Assembly (NCBI GenBank): GCA_031401235.1
Contig: JANNRJ010000018.1
Coordinates: forward strand, 6,454 to 70,453
Direction of reading: 5' to 3'
Length of the DNA: 64,000 bases
Origin: UBA3006 sp031401235
Lineage (GTDB): Bacteria; Actinomycetota; Acidimicrobiia; Acidimicrobiales; Ilumatobacteraceae
In this document: positions 1 through 8,087 of the stretch, in pieces
How the letters are laid out: every line of letters starts with the position of its first letter
Position numbering within the stretch: the first letter of the stretch is position 1
The notes under the pieces: model-generated
What the model saw: only the letters and a program-made list of their open reading frames with translations
Told to the model about the DNA's origin: nothing
The model's database searches: none
Translations under genes and position numbers: made by a program

Positions 1-506
1 GGCGCTATCTCAAAACCGTTCAAGACAACGGCTATCGCCTGCCCGAAAAGTACATGTCATATCTGCCCCAAATTGAACAGATGTTTTTGGCACTGCAAGT
101 TCTTGATGAGGGAACAGTGCCGTGCAATAACGATCTGCTTCCCGCAAATTTCATTGACGATGGTACGAAGATTTGGATCATTGACTACGAGTACTCAGGC
201 AACAACGACGCCTGTTTTGAATTGGGCAACATTTGGTCCGAGGCCTCACTCGAGTTTGAGTATTTGCAGGAACTTGTGGATGCATATTACGGACGTCACC
301 GACCCGAAAAACTTGCTCGCGCTTGGTTCCTAGCTTTGTTGGCCAAATATGGCTGGACGTTGTGGGCATCGATCCAACAATCCATCTCCACATTTGAATT
401 CGATTTCTGGGAGTGGGGCATGGAGAAGTATGACCGAGCAAGGTCGGACTTCGAAAGTGCACGATTTCCAGAAATGCTCGAGTTAGTTTCTCGACGCGTC
501 GACTAG
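1..506 (+). CDS. Choline-kinase/APH-family phosphotransferase, C-terminal part (5' end outside window)
   Basis: The reading frame is open from base 3 at the window edge, so the start lies upstream and only about 167 residues are seen. The kinase catalytic segment reads VPCNNDLLPANF, followed by IDYEYSGNN and CFELGN, the pattern of choline/ethanolamine kinases (Brenner-type loop with catalytic Asp, then the DYEYSG metal-binding segment). Such enzymes phosphorylate choline or a related small alcohol with ATP in the cytoplasm. One oddity is that the His usual just before the NDL loop (HND) is Asn here. The gene converges on the menC-like gene and overlaps its end by 4 bases. Family assignment is firm, substrate is not. 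Confidence 0.75.
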   Translation, partial: RYLKTVQDNGYRLPEKYMSYLPQIEQMFLALQVLDEGTVPCNNDLLPANFIDDGTKIWIIDYEYSGNNDACFELGNIWSEASLEFEYLQELVDAYYGRHRPEKLARAWFLALLAKYGWTLWASIQQSISTFEFDFWEWGMEKYDRARSDFESARFPEMLELVSRRVD

Positions 507-1612
507 ATGGTCGGTATCGCGATACTCTCACGGCGCAAAACCATTGCATCCAGGACTTCCGTTATTGGGGTGACTCCAATCCCATTTCCGGTTGGTACCT
601 CTATATAGCCGTTATTCAGCACAAATGGTGCGGTTACGTCCTGGGCGAAATATCGCGCCGAGGCAGATGTATCTCCGGGCAAGGTAAATCCTGGCAGGGC
701 CGCCAACGCCAAATTTGCGGCGCGGCCAATTCCTGTCTCGAGCATCCCGCCGCACCACACCGGAATTCCCCGCGAATAGCACAGATCATGAATCTTGCGC
801 GCCTCAAGGTATCCACCGACGCGACCAGGTTTGATATTGATAATTGAACATGCGCCAAGGTCAAGTGCTCCACGGGCAACCTCGCACGAAATAATTGACT
901 CGTCCAAACAAATTGGAGTGGACATTTTGCGCGACAATTCAACATGACCTGCCAAATCTTCTTCCGGCAGCGGTTGTTCGATCAGCAGCAATCCAAACTC
1001 GTCTAATTGCGCTAAGTGCTCGGCATCGGCCACCGTGTAGGCCGCATTGGCATCTACCTGCAACAACATATCCGAACCAAAAGTTTGGCGCACGGCCCGC
1101 ACCGATTCGATATCGTTTCCAGGTTCGATTTTTAGCTTGATCCGCACATATCCCTGCTTCAGGTACATAGCGACAACTTCGAGGAGTTCCTCAATCGTCG
1201 ATTGAATACCAACTGACACTCCGGATGCCACACGAGTTTGAGTTGCACCCAAATACTCGGCCAGCGAAGTTTCGGCAACACGAAGCTGATAATCGAGCAA
1301 TGCCGTCTCAAGTGCGGCCTTGGCCATGAAATTGCCGCGAATTGGTGCGACTGCATTGGCGAAAGATTCTGCGGTGGAAATTGAATTCACAAGCGGCAAT
1401 AAGTAACGACTTATCACCGCTTCACAGCCATCGACATATTCGGCGGAATACAGCGGGTCGGCCATCGCCACGCATTCGCCCCATCCTTCGTGATCGTCTC
1501 CCTGTACATGGACGTAGAGCAGATCACGATCAGTTTCCACACCAAAGGAAGTGCGAAAAGGTGCGACCAGTTCAATATGCGCGCGGACTATTTCAATACA
1601 ATTAATTGGCAC
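503..1612 (-). CDS. menC: o-Succinylbenzoate synthase / N-succinylamino acid racemase (enolase superfamily)
   Basis: This 369-residue protein has the muconate-lactonizing-type barrel with the full acid/base set: K159 and K161 in the KLK strand, metal ligands D187 (VDANA), E212 (IEQP) and D237 (LDES), and the opposing base K261 (NIKPGR). It is the usual length for the OSBS/NSAR branch. The start is GTG at 1612, overlapping the upstream stop by one base (TAGTG), so the two genes are translationally coupled. OSBS makes o-succinylbenzoate for menaquinone; close relatives racemise N-succinylamino acids. No other men gene is present, and the coupled GNAT protein is the partner known beside NSAR enzymes, so racemase activity is at least as likely as menaquinone synthesis. 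Confidence 0.85.
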   Translation of the reverse strand: MPINCIEIVRAHIELVAPFRTSFGVETDRDLLYVHVQGDDHEGWGECVAMADPLYSAEYVDGCEAVISRYLLPLVNSISTAESFANAVAPIRGNFMAKAALETALLDYQLRVAETSLAEYLGATQTRVASGVSVGIQSTIEELLEVVAMYLKQGYVRIKLKIEPGNDIESVRAVRQTFGSDMLLQVDANAAYTVADAEHLAQLDEFGLLLIEQPLPEEDLAGHVELSRKMSTPICLDESIISCEVARGALDLGACSIINIKPGRVGGYLEARKIHDLCYSRGIPVWCGGMLETGIGRAANLALAALPGFTLPGDTSASARYFAQDVTAPFVLNNGYIEVPTGNGIGVTPITEVLDAMVLRRESIAIPTI

Positions 1613-2328
1613 TACAACATCTTTTCATGATCGTTAGAAATTACGTAGGCAGAATCATCAGATAGGCCACGAATGCGAACACCGGGTTGCAACAGCACTT
1701 TCAATGACTCCCGCTGCCGACTGCGCCACAAGACGGCCTCACTTCGGTCAGTACGGCGAAGAGATTCAATGTCGTGGGGTGTCGGCACCTCAACATCGCC
1801 CCCATTGGCAACTACAGATGTCCCCGCTTGCGGTTCGCCGGTTGCCGAGACATTCCACTTTACGTAGAGCCTGTCGCTGCGGTCACCAGCATTTAACGGA
1901 TCTGTCCACTCACCGTAGAAGTTTTCGTGGTATGACACCACCTGAGCGCCGAGTTTGACCAGGTTGAACCAAGCATTTCGTCGCACCAATGGGTCAAATG
2001 TCCATCCGATCGCTTGGTACCCATGTGACTGCGCCCAAAACCACTGATGCCGCTTCAATTGCGCACCAATTCCAGACCCGGCATGAGCACGTGAAACTCC
2101 CGTGACATGTGAATGCAAGGTCCCATTATTAGAGGCCAGCCCGAACGAGGCACCGACAACCTCACCATTGAGACGAGCCAGCGAAGAGTATCCGCCGCTA
2201 TGTAAAGCCGCGACGATTACTTCCGAGGGGACCATGTTCGTTATTTCCCAGACTTCATCAAATAACGCCGATGCTTTGTCCGCCTCGGCAGGAGTCACGA
2301 CCAATTGGACATCAATATTTCCCGACAT
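1612..2328 (-). CDS. GNAT-superfamily acyltransferase (COG3375-like), likely amino-acid succinyltransferase
   Basis: The 238-residue protein carries a GNAT core near residues 60-110, with an acyl-CoA pyrophosphate-binding stretch around GSGIGAQLK, followed by GWTFDPLVRRNAWFNLVKLG, which is characteristic of the predicted acyltransferases (COG3375) found next to N-succinylamino acid racemases. In Geobacillus-type clusters this partner succinylates D-amino acids, the racemase inverts them and a desuccinylase releases the L-form. Here the pair is coupled by a one-base overlap, and no desuccinylase gene is visible nearby. It is transcribed divergently from upp, 36 bases away. The role in D-amino-acid use is inferred from the neighbour and family, not shown by a substrate motif. 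Confidence 0.7.
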   Translation of the reverse strand: MSGNIDVQLVVTPAEADKASALFDEVWEITNMVPSEVIVAALHSGGYSSLARLNGEVVGASFGLASNNGTLHSHVTGVSRAHAGSGIGAQLKRHQWFWAQSHGYQAIGWTFDPLVRRNAWFNLVKLGAQVVSYHENFYGEWTDPLNAGDRSDRLYVKWNVSATGEPQAGTSVVANGGDVEVPTPHDIESLRRTDRSEAVLWRSRQRESLKVLLQPGVRIRGLSDDSAYVISNDHEKML

Positions 2329-2364
2329 TGGTGCTCACGCTACCAATAGGCAAAGATAGGGACT

Positions 2365-3000
2365 ATGGCCGTACACGTCACCATCATTGATCATCCCATT
2401 GCCGCTGAGGCCCTCACCCACCTGCGCGACATCAATACGTCGAATCAATTCTTTCGCGCCGAGATGCGGCGATTGTCGCTCATAGTTGTGGCTGAAGCGG
2501 CGCGAGCACTACCTGTCACAAAAGTTCGCGTCACCACTCCATTGGCTGAAACTAGCGGTGCGAGAATCTCTCACCGACCGGTGCTTGTCCCAATTCTTCG
2601 AGCGGGTTTGGGTATGTTGCCAGCGGCTATGGAATTACTGCCCGACGCCGACATTGCTGTCGTTGGAGTTCAACGCGACGAACAAACTCACGCTCCAAGT
2701 GAATACGTTGCAAAATTGCCATCACGATTAGATGGTCGATATTGCATCGTGCTTGATCCGATGCTTGCTACGGGAGGTTCATTGGAGCATGGTTGCCGGT
2801 TACTCGCTAATCGAGGGGCTCCCCAACCAATCATCATTGCTTGCGTACTCGCGGCTCCCGAAGGTATCGAATTCTTGAAAAAGTCAGGGATGGATCTGCA
2901 CATCGTCACCGCTTCAGTTGATGAGCGCCTCAACGAACATGCATTTATCGTGCCGGGTCTCGGTGATGCGGGTGATCGTCAATTCGGTCCACCGAACTAG
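2365..3000 (+). CDS. upp: Uracil phosphoribosyltransferase
   Basis: The enzyme converts uracil and PRPP to UMP in cytoplasmic pyrimidine salvage. The 211-residue length is typical. The PRPP loop is present at D131-PMLATGG, preceded by VPILRAGLGM (residues 75-84), and the C-terminal uracil-binding region VPGLGDAGDRQFG is intact. The start is ATG at 2365, downstream of a GATAGGGA stretch that can serve as ribosome binding site. It is divergent from the GNAT gene and converges on pfkA with a gap of 12 bases; no neighbour is functionally related. Nothing unusual is seen, and the assignment is very secure. Confidence 0.97.
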   Translation: MAVHVTIIDHPIAAEALTHLRDINTSNQFFRAEMRRLSLIVVAEAARALPVTKVRVTTPLAETSGARISHRPVLVPILRAGLGMLPAAMELLPDADIAVVGVQRDEQTHAPSEYVAKLPSRLDGRYCIVLDPMLATGGSLEHGCRLLANRGAPQPIIIACVLAAPEGIEFLKKSGMDLHIVTASVDERLNEHAFIVPGLGDAGDRQFGPPN

Positions 3001-3012
3001 AAACGAATTGCG

Positions 3013-4047
3013 CTAACCAAAAAATGTGGCGGCGACATCATCGAACAAGTCAAGGTCGACTGTTCGTGTTTTGCCTTGGGTGACAATCATCGACTCACGC
3101 TCGATCTTGCCGCAACGCAGTACGACCATGTCACCAAACGCTTGATCATGAGCGGCATCAACCGCGGCCAAACCAAATCGTGTTGACAACACTCGGTCAT
3201 ATGCACACGGAGTTCCTCCACGCTGAATATGACCTAATTGCACCACTCGCGATTCGTAGCCTGTTCGCGTGGATAATTCTGGACCAACTATGTGAGCGAT
3301 GTCGCCAAGCAATTCGTGTCCATACTGATCTAGTTTGCGCGTTGGCACCACAAGTGTTCCAGCAATCGGTAACGCCCCTTCGGCGACGACTACTACGGAT
3401 GCGTATCTGCCACGAGCATGTCGACGTGACACAATTTTTGAAAGTTCATCGATATCAAATGGCACTTCTGGAATCACAATTGCAGTCGCCCCTCCAGCAA
3501 TTCCGGCGTACATAGCGATCCAGCCCGCATCGCGACCCATCACTTCGACGACCATGACTCGATCATGGCTTTCCGCCGTGGTATGCAATCGATCGATGGC
3601 ATCCGTTGCTATTTGTACCGCCGTCTGAAATCCAAAAGTTGAGTCTGTGCCGACCACATCGTTATCAATCGTTTTTGGCACTCCGATTACAGGTAGTCCA
3701 TGTTGCTGGTGCAAGATTGAAGCCACGGTGAGCGACCCATTGCCACCGATGACGATGAGAGCGTCAATGTCAAGGGCGACCATCGCGGCTTGGACGCGAT
3801 CCACCCCGTCGGGAGTATCAAGTGGACTGCCCCGACGAGTCCCAAGGATGGTTCCACCTTTTGGAAGTAGACCCCGTACCAATGACATGTTGAGTTCGGT
3901 ATATCTCTGTTCCATGACACCGTCCCACGAGTCATAAAATCCAATCACGGAATCACCAAATCGTGATTCTGCCTTGCGCGTGATCGCGCGAATGACCGCA
4001 TTAAGTCCGGGGCAGTCACCACCACCTGTAAGGACAGCGAGACGCAT
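3013..4047 (-). CDS. pfkA: 6-phosphofructokinase, actinobacterial ATP-type
   Basis: This glycolytic enzyme phosphorylates fructose 6-phosphate. I chose ATG at 4047, which begins with MRLAVLTGGG as family members do; the frame stays open 19 codons further up to 4104. From this start the protein has 344 residues, the GGG-DCPGLN nucleotide loop at 8-16, GGNGS at 101-105 and PKTIDND at 124-130 with the catalytic Asp. Gly at the second key position (GGNGS rather than GGDDS) favours ATP over pyrophosphate, while Lys in PKTIDND (Gly in E. coli) places it in the mixed clade that includes Streptomyces ATP-PFK. The Asn in GGNGS, usually Asp or Glu, is slightly unusual. The gene stands alone between upp (convergent) and a small regulator (divergent). 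Confidence 0.93.
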   Translation of the reverse strand: MRLAVLTGGGDCPGLNAVIRAITRKAESRFGDSVIGFYDSWDGVMEQRYTELNMSLVRGLLPKGGTILGTRRGSPLDTPDGVDRVQAAMVALDIDALIVIGGNGSLTVASILHQQHGLPVIGVPKTIDNDVVGTDSTFGFQTAVQIATDAIDRLHTTAESHDRVMVVEVMGRDAGWIAMYAGIAGGATAIVIPEVPFDIDELSKIVSRRHARGRYASVVVVAEGALPIAGTLVVPTRKLDQYGHELLGDIAHIVGPELSTRTGYESRVVQLGHIQRGGTPCAYDRVLSTRFGLAAVDAAHDQAFGDMVVLRCGKIERESMIVTQGKTRTVDLDLFDDVAATFFG

Positions 4048-4130
4048 GTCATAAGGATACGGGGCTATGGCGAACGCTATTATCGGACAAAGGTCCGACA
4101 TCACTGAAGAAAGACGTCTAAATTAGATAT

Positions 4131-4379
4131 ATGCCATCAAACATCACCGAAGCGCAACTTAAACGCAATGTTAAAGGCATGCGTCTCCGACTGGCCGAAA
4201 TGCTGTACGAACTTCGCCAGGATAAGGAACTCAGCCAGGCTCGACTAGCAGAAATCGCTGGCGTAGACCGCAAAACAATCAACCGCATTGAAAATGGTCA
4301 CTTTTCACCGGCTCTAGACACAATCGTCCGGCTATCTACTGCACTTGGAGTCAAACCGTCAGAGCTACTCAAGGGTTAG
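4131..4379 (+). CDS. Small XRE-family transcriptional regulator
   Basis: This 82-residue protein is essentially one helix-turn-helix domain of the Cro/C1/XRE type. The recognition region reads LSQARLAEIAGVDRKTINRIENG (split here as helix 2, residues about 35-45, and helix 3, about 46-57), followed by the usual FSPALDTIVRLSTALGV tail. It resembles the compact YozG-like regulators that bind DNA as dimers. It is divergent from pfkA and lies about 80 bases upstream of the first peptide-transporter gene, so it could regulate either. No operator can be assigned. Family confidence is high, target unknown. Confidence 0.85.
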   Translation: MPSNITEAQLKRNVKGMRLRLAEMLYELRQDKELSQARLAEIAGVDRKTINRIENGHFSPALDTIVRLSTALGVKPSELLKG

Positions 4380-4457
4380 ATTCTCACAAATCACTGGCGC
4401 GGATATAGGTTCTGAGACTACGGTTACATCCAATACGCCAAATTCATAGGGGGATCC

Positions 4458-6125
4458 GTGTCAGAATTCGAAAAGCAAATTGACAATATTGTGTCAACAC
4501 CGGGCGGACTGTCACGACGACGCTTTATTCAAGGTGTTGCAGCAGCCGGATTGGGAGCAGGTCTCCTCGGTCTCGCCGCATGCAGTAGCAATGATGATGT
4601 ATCAAGCAGTACCACTGCTGGTACGGATACCACAATTGTGCCAGAAGTTGCCCAGGGTGGCACCCTTCGAGTTGCGGGTGGTAAACTTGCCGCGGCGCCA
4701 ACACCGTTTACCACGGCCGACGAAGGCAGCTTACAAATTCTCTGCGCAGTAGGTGAGTACCTTGCCTGGGAAGACGACAAGGGTGAACTCGCTCCTCGTG
4801 TTGCCGAAAGTTGGAGCAGCAACGATGGTGGTCAAACTTGGACATACGTGATCCGTCAGGGCATCACCTTCCACGATGGATCTCCCCTATCCGCCAACGA
4901 CGTGGTGTGGACAATAACTAGCCACCTAAACCCAGACAATGCCTCACAATCTGCGGGTAAGTTCGCTGGCATCTTGGAGGCCAATGGCGTCACCAAAATC
5001 GACGATAATACGGTGCAGTTCGCACTGCTTTCGGCGGTCGGTAGCTTTCCGAGCATCCTCAGTTCTACTAGCTATGGCTTGTTCATCTTCAAAGATGGCG
5101 AGAGCGGTGGCGAAGGCTGGCAGACCACGATGAACGGTTGCGGTCCATGGGTGCTCGACAAATACACCGAAGGCGACCGCACCACCTTCACTCGCAACGA
5201 CAACTATTGGGACTCGTCTCGCATCCCGTCGTTCGATTCTCTAGAAGTTATTCAATTTGAGTCAGCAGAGTCTGCATTAGCCCAGCTTGTTACCGGTCAG
5301 ATTGATGCCGTAATTGGTGTCACCCCAGCCGTCGCTGCAACGGTTGACCTCAGTCGGGCCGATTTGGTTCAGGTGGCGTCTTCTGGTCATTTAGCCGTGC
5401 ACATGCGCAACGACTTTGGTCCGTTCCAAGACAAGCGCGTCCGTCAGGCCGCCGCCTTAACGCTTGCCCGTCAGGACTATGTGGATGGAGTGCTCAAGGG
5501 TTCGGGCATAGTTGCAAACGACAGCATTATGGACGCCTATCCAACCAAAGACACTTCGGTGCCACAGCGCGAGAAAGATTTGGAGAGGGCGAAAGCCCTC
5601 ATGGCCGAAGCAGGAGTGGCTGACGGATTCGAAGTTGACTTGTCCAGCTTTGCTCGCGACGACATCAACTTGCTCGCGCCATTCCTACAATCCTCACTTG
5701 GTGAAATCGGTATCAAAGTCACCGTCAAGTTGGCCGACTCGTACTACTCGCCACCGTGGACCGCACAGGAAGCCAAGCCGGTAGAGAACAACATCTGGCT
5801 CGAGTCCAACTTTGGTATCACTAACTGGGGACACCGCGGCTCACCAGCCGAAATTCTTACCCGTGCATTCAAGTCCACTGGTGACTGGAACGCTGCGCAC
5901 TACAAGAGCGATGCTTTCGATGCGGCGGCTGACGAGTACATCTCGGCAACGACTGACGATGCACGCAGGTCGGCCAGCACGAAAATCCAAGAGCTTTGCT
6001 TGGAGGACACACCATATCTGTTCCTGTACTTCGGTACCCAGACAGCGGTTGTTCGTAAAGGCCTCGCAGGCTTTTATGCAAACGGCATGCAACAATTCGA
6101 ATCTGCGGCCGCGCGCAACGTATAA
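4458..6125 (+). CDS. ABC transporter substrate-binding lipoprotein, family 5 (peptide/nickel type), Tat-exported
   Basis: The start is GTG at 4458 with a strong AGGGGGA ribosome binding site ending 4 bases before it. The 555-residue precursor has a twin-arginine signal (SRRRF at residues 19-23), a hydrophobic core and a lipobox LAAC with Cys42, so it should be a lipoprotein on the outer face of the membrane. The mature part follows the family 5 pattern: GTLRVAGG near the N-terminus, WTYVIRQGITFHDGSPL, then GPWVLDKY and DNYWD. Family members bind di- and oligopeptides, nickel chelates or glycosides, and the ligand cannot be read from sequence. A strong terminator follows, and the permease/ATPase genes begin 133 bases later, so this abundant component probably has its own mRNA with partial readthrough. 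Confidence 0.92.
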   Translation: MSEFEKQIDNIVSTPGGLSRRRFIQGVAAAGLGAGLLGLAACSSNDDVSSSTTAGTDTTIVPEVAQGGTLRVAGGKLAAAPTPFTTADEGSLQILCAVGEYLAWEDDKGELAPRVAESWSSNDGGQTWTYVIRQGITFHDGSPLSANDVVWTITSHLNPDNASQSAGKFAGILEANGVTKIDDNTVQFALLSAVGSFPSILSSTSYGLFIFKDGESGGEGWQTTMNGCGPWVLDKYTEGDRTTFTRNDNYWDSSRIPSFDSLEVIQFESAESALAQLVTGQIDAVIGVTPAVAATVDLSRADLVQVASSGHLAVHMRNDFGPFQDKRVRQAAALTLARQDYVDGVLKGSGIVANDSIMDAYPTKDTSVPQREKDLERAKALMAEAGVADGFEVDLSSFARDDINLLAPFLQSSLGEIGIKVTVKLADSYYSPPWTAQEAKPVENNIWLESNFGITNWGHRGSPAEILTRAFKSTGDWNAAHYKSDAFDAAADEYISATTDDARRSASTKIQELCLEDTPYLFLYFGTQTAVVRKGLAGFYANGMQQFESAAARNV

Positions 6126-6138
6126 CAAGTATTGGTTT

Positions 6139-6170
6139 AAATGCCGGTGCGCGAATGCGCACCGGCATTT
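6139..6170 (+). terminator. Rho-independent terminator after the first binding-protein gene
   Basis: A perfect 14-bp stem (AAATGCCGGTGCGC with its complement) closes a GAAT loop and runs into a T-rich stretch (TTTTTATTT). It lies 14 bases after the stop codon and separates the binding-protein gene from the membrane components, a common way of keeping the binding protein in excess. Confidence 0.9.
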
Positions 6171-6258
6171 TTATTTCCCTCGCTGCAACTCATCGTGGTT
6201 CTGCAACTGATTTGCGTCGATTCCTCGCCTACATGAATAGACGCCTAGAGTATTTGCC

Positions 6259-7212
6259 GTGGGGGGCTACATATTAAGGCGAATTGCGCTTGCTCTGATT
6301 ACGGTGCTCATTGTCACCGCGGCAATTTTTTTCATGACTCACATCCTCCCGGGCAATGCAGCCGAGCGAATCCTTGGCAACCTTGCCGAACGCGAAGCGG
6401 TATTAAAACTCGAGCTGAAGCTAGGCCTCGATAAGCCAATCGCGACACAATATTGGCACTGGCTTAGCGACACACTTCGCGGCGACCTTGGTGACTCTGT
6501 GCAATTCAAAGTGCCTGTAACAAAAATTCTTCTACCCGCAATTGGTTACTCGTTCCGTCTTGCGGCGATGGCTTTTTTGCTCACCATTCCTCTCAGTATT
6601 ATTGCCGGAGTCGTGGCCGGCATCAATCGCGGTAAACCAGTCGACCGGGTTATCACGGTTGGTGGACTTTCGGCGGCGGTGGTACCCGAATTTGTGTGGG
6701 CCGTGCTGTTGGTGTTGGTGTTCGGCGTCAAACTGCGATGGCTTCCGGTCAATGCGTTTCCCGGCCAAGACGCAAGCCTGATTACCATCATCCACCACCT
6801 CATCCTTCCCTCGATCGCGCTGATATTGGTGTTGTTTGGCTATATATCTCGTATCACGCGCGCGGGCGTTATCGAGGCATTCGATTCCGATTATGTGCGC
6901 ACCGCATATCTCAAGGGTCTTACCCAGCGCGTCACCGTGTCGCGACACATTCTGCGCAACGCATTGCTACCTACAATCGCCGTGGTTGCATCGCAAGTGC
7001 CATACCTCATTGGTGGGCTCGTGGCCGTTGAACGCGTGTTCAATTATCCAGGCTACGGAACCCTGCTGCTTAAGGCAGTGCAATTTCGCGACTACCCCGT
7101 ACTGCAAGCTGCGGTACTGATCGTGTCCGTCGTCATTGTGTCCGTGCAACTCATCGCCGACATCTTGTTCGCGGTCCTCAACCCGCGAATTCGACAGAGG
7201 ATTGAAACGTGA
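6259..7212 (+). CDS. Peptide-type ABC transporter permease, DppB/OppB family
   Basis: The 317-residue inner-membrane protein starts at GTG 6259 (GTG GGG GGC TAC) and has about six membrane segments, the first directly after MGGYILRRIALAL, as in DppB. The cytoplasmic ATPase-contact loop (EAA motif region) is seen around DSDYVRTAYLKGLTQRVTVSRHILRNALLP, residues about 210-240 (quoted in parts). It forms the channel with the next gene, which it overlaps by 4 bases (GTGA). Substrate class is dipeptide, oligopeptide or similar small solute. No ribosome binding site is obvious at the GTG, which may reflect readthrough translation or a leaderless message. Confidence 0.9.
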   Translation: MGGYILRRIALALITVLIVTAAIFFMTHILPGNAAERILGNLAEREAVLKLELKLGLDKPIATQYWHWLSDTLRGDLGDSVQFKVPVTKILLPAIGYSFRLAAMAFLLTIPLSIIAGVVAGINRGKPVDRVITVGGLSAAVVPEFVWAVLLVLVFGVKLRWLPVNAFPGQDASLITIIHHLILPSIALILVLFGYISRITRAGVIEAFDSDYVRTAYLKGLTQRVTVSRHILRNALLPTIAVVASQVPYLIGGLVAVERVFNYPGYGTLLLKAVQFRDYPVLQAAVLIVSVVIVSVQLIADILFAVLNPRIRQRIET

Positions 7213-8087
7213 GTGACACGCCTGACCTTCGTCAATCTGGTCTAACCGAGCGCACCAGAGTGCGCCGAGAACGATTTACCCAATTGCGACGCAACAAAGC
7301 TTTCGTTGCCGGTTCGATCATCTTGGGCTTTTGGATACTGTGCGCTGTATTCGGCACCTTGCTAACTCCAAATGATTACACGGCAGTCAATGTCTTAGTC
7401 AGCGATAGGTCACCTTCTAGAGAGTTCTGGTTTGGCACCGACGGTTTGGGTCGGGACGTATTTGCTCGCGTAATTGCGGGCACCCGACCGATCATCATTA
7501 TGGCGGCAGTTGCCACCATCCTCGGCACAGTCTTTGGTTCCATGCTTGGCCTTGTGACCGGCTACTTGAGGGGCACGTTCGATGTCATCACGATGCGCAT
7601 CTTGGACGCTATCTCGGCCCTTCCCGTTTTGGTGATCGCCCTGCTCGCCTTGGCGGCAGTCGGCGGTTCGTCATCCACCATCACAGTGATCATCGTTGGA
7701 TTTGTATTCACCCCGATCATTGCGCGAACTGTTCGAGCCGCAGTGCTTAACGAAGCCGAACTTGATTACGTGGCCGCCGCCAAACTGCGCACTGAACGTA
7801 TGCCTCACATATTGCTAGTTGAGATTCTTCCCAACGTGTTGCCACCAATCATTGTTGAATTCACAATTCGACTTGGATATGCCGTGTTTGCGATCGCCAC
7901 CCTTTCGTTTCTAGGCGTGGGTGTTGAACTTGGCTCGCCAAACTGGGGCTCGCAGGTAGCAGAAAACTACACACGTATATATGGCAACATTTGGTGGTCA
8001 ACCATTTTTCCGGCTGGCGCAATTGCAACCCTTGCTATTGCCATCAACCTCATTGCCGATGGTGTCATGGAGGCATTCGAGCTGTGA
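7209..8087 (+). CDS. Peptide-type ABC transporter permease, DppC/OppC family
   Basis: This 292-residue permease has the typical OppC N-terminal cytoplasmic stretch (RRERFTQLRRNKAF), a first membrane helix, and the periplasmic segment with FGTDGLGRDVFARV (residues about 75-88), which is diagnostic for the DppC branch. The EAA-type loop is around LDYVAAAKLRTERMPHILLVEI. It starts with GTG at 7209, overlapping the dppB-like stop by 4 bases, and its own stop overlaps the ATPase start by 4 bases (GTGA again), so all three proteins are translationally coupled. Confidence 0.92.
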   Translation: MSDTPDLRQSGLTERTRVRRERFTQLRRNKAFVAGSIILGFWILCAVFGTLLTPNDYTAVNVLVSDRSPSREFWFGTDGLGRDVFARVIAGTRPIIIMAAVATILGTVFGSMLGLVTGYLRGTFDVITMRILDAISALPVLVIALLALAAVGGSSSTITVIIVGFVFTPIIARTVRAAVLNEAELDYVAAAKLRTERMPHILLVEILPNVLPPIIVEFTIRLGYAVFAIATLSFLGVGVELGSPNWGSQVAENYTRIYGNIWWSTIFPAGAIATLAIAINLIADGVMEAFEL

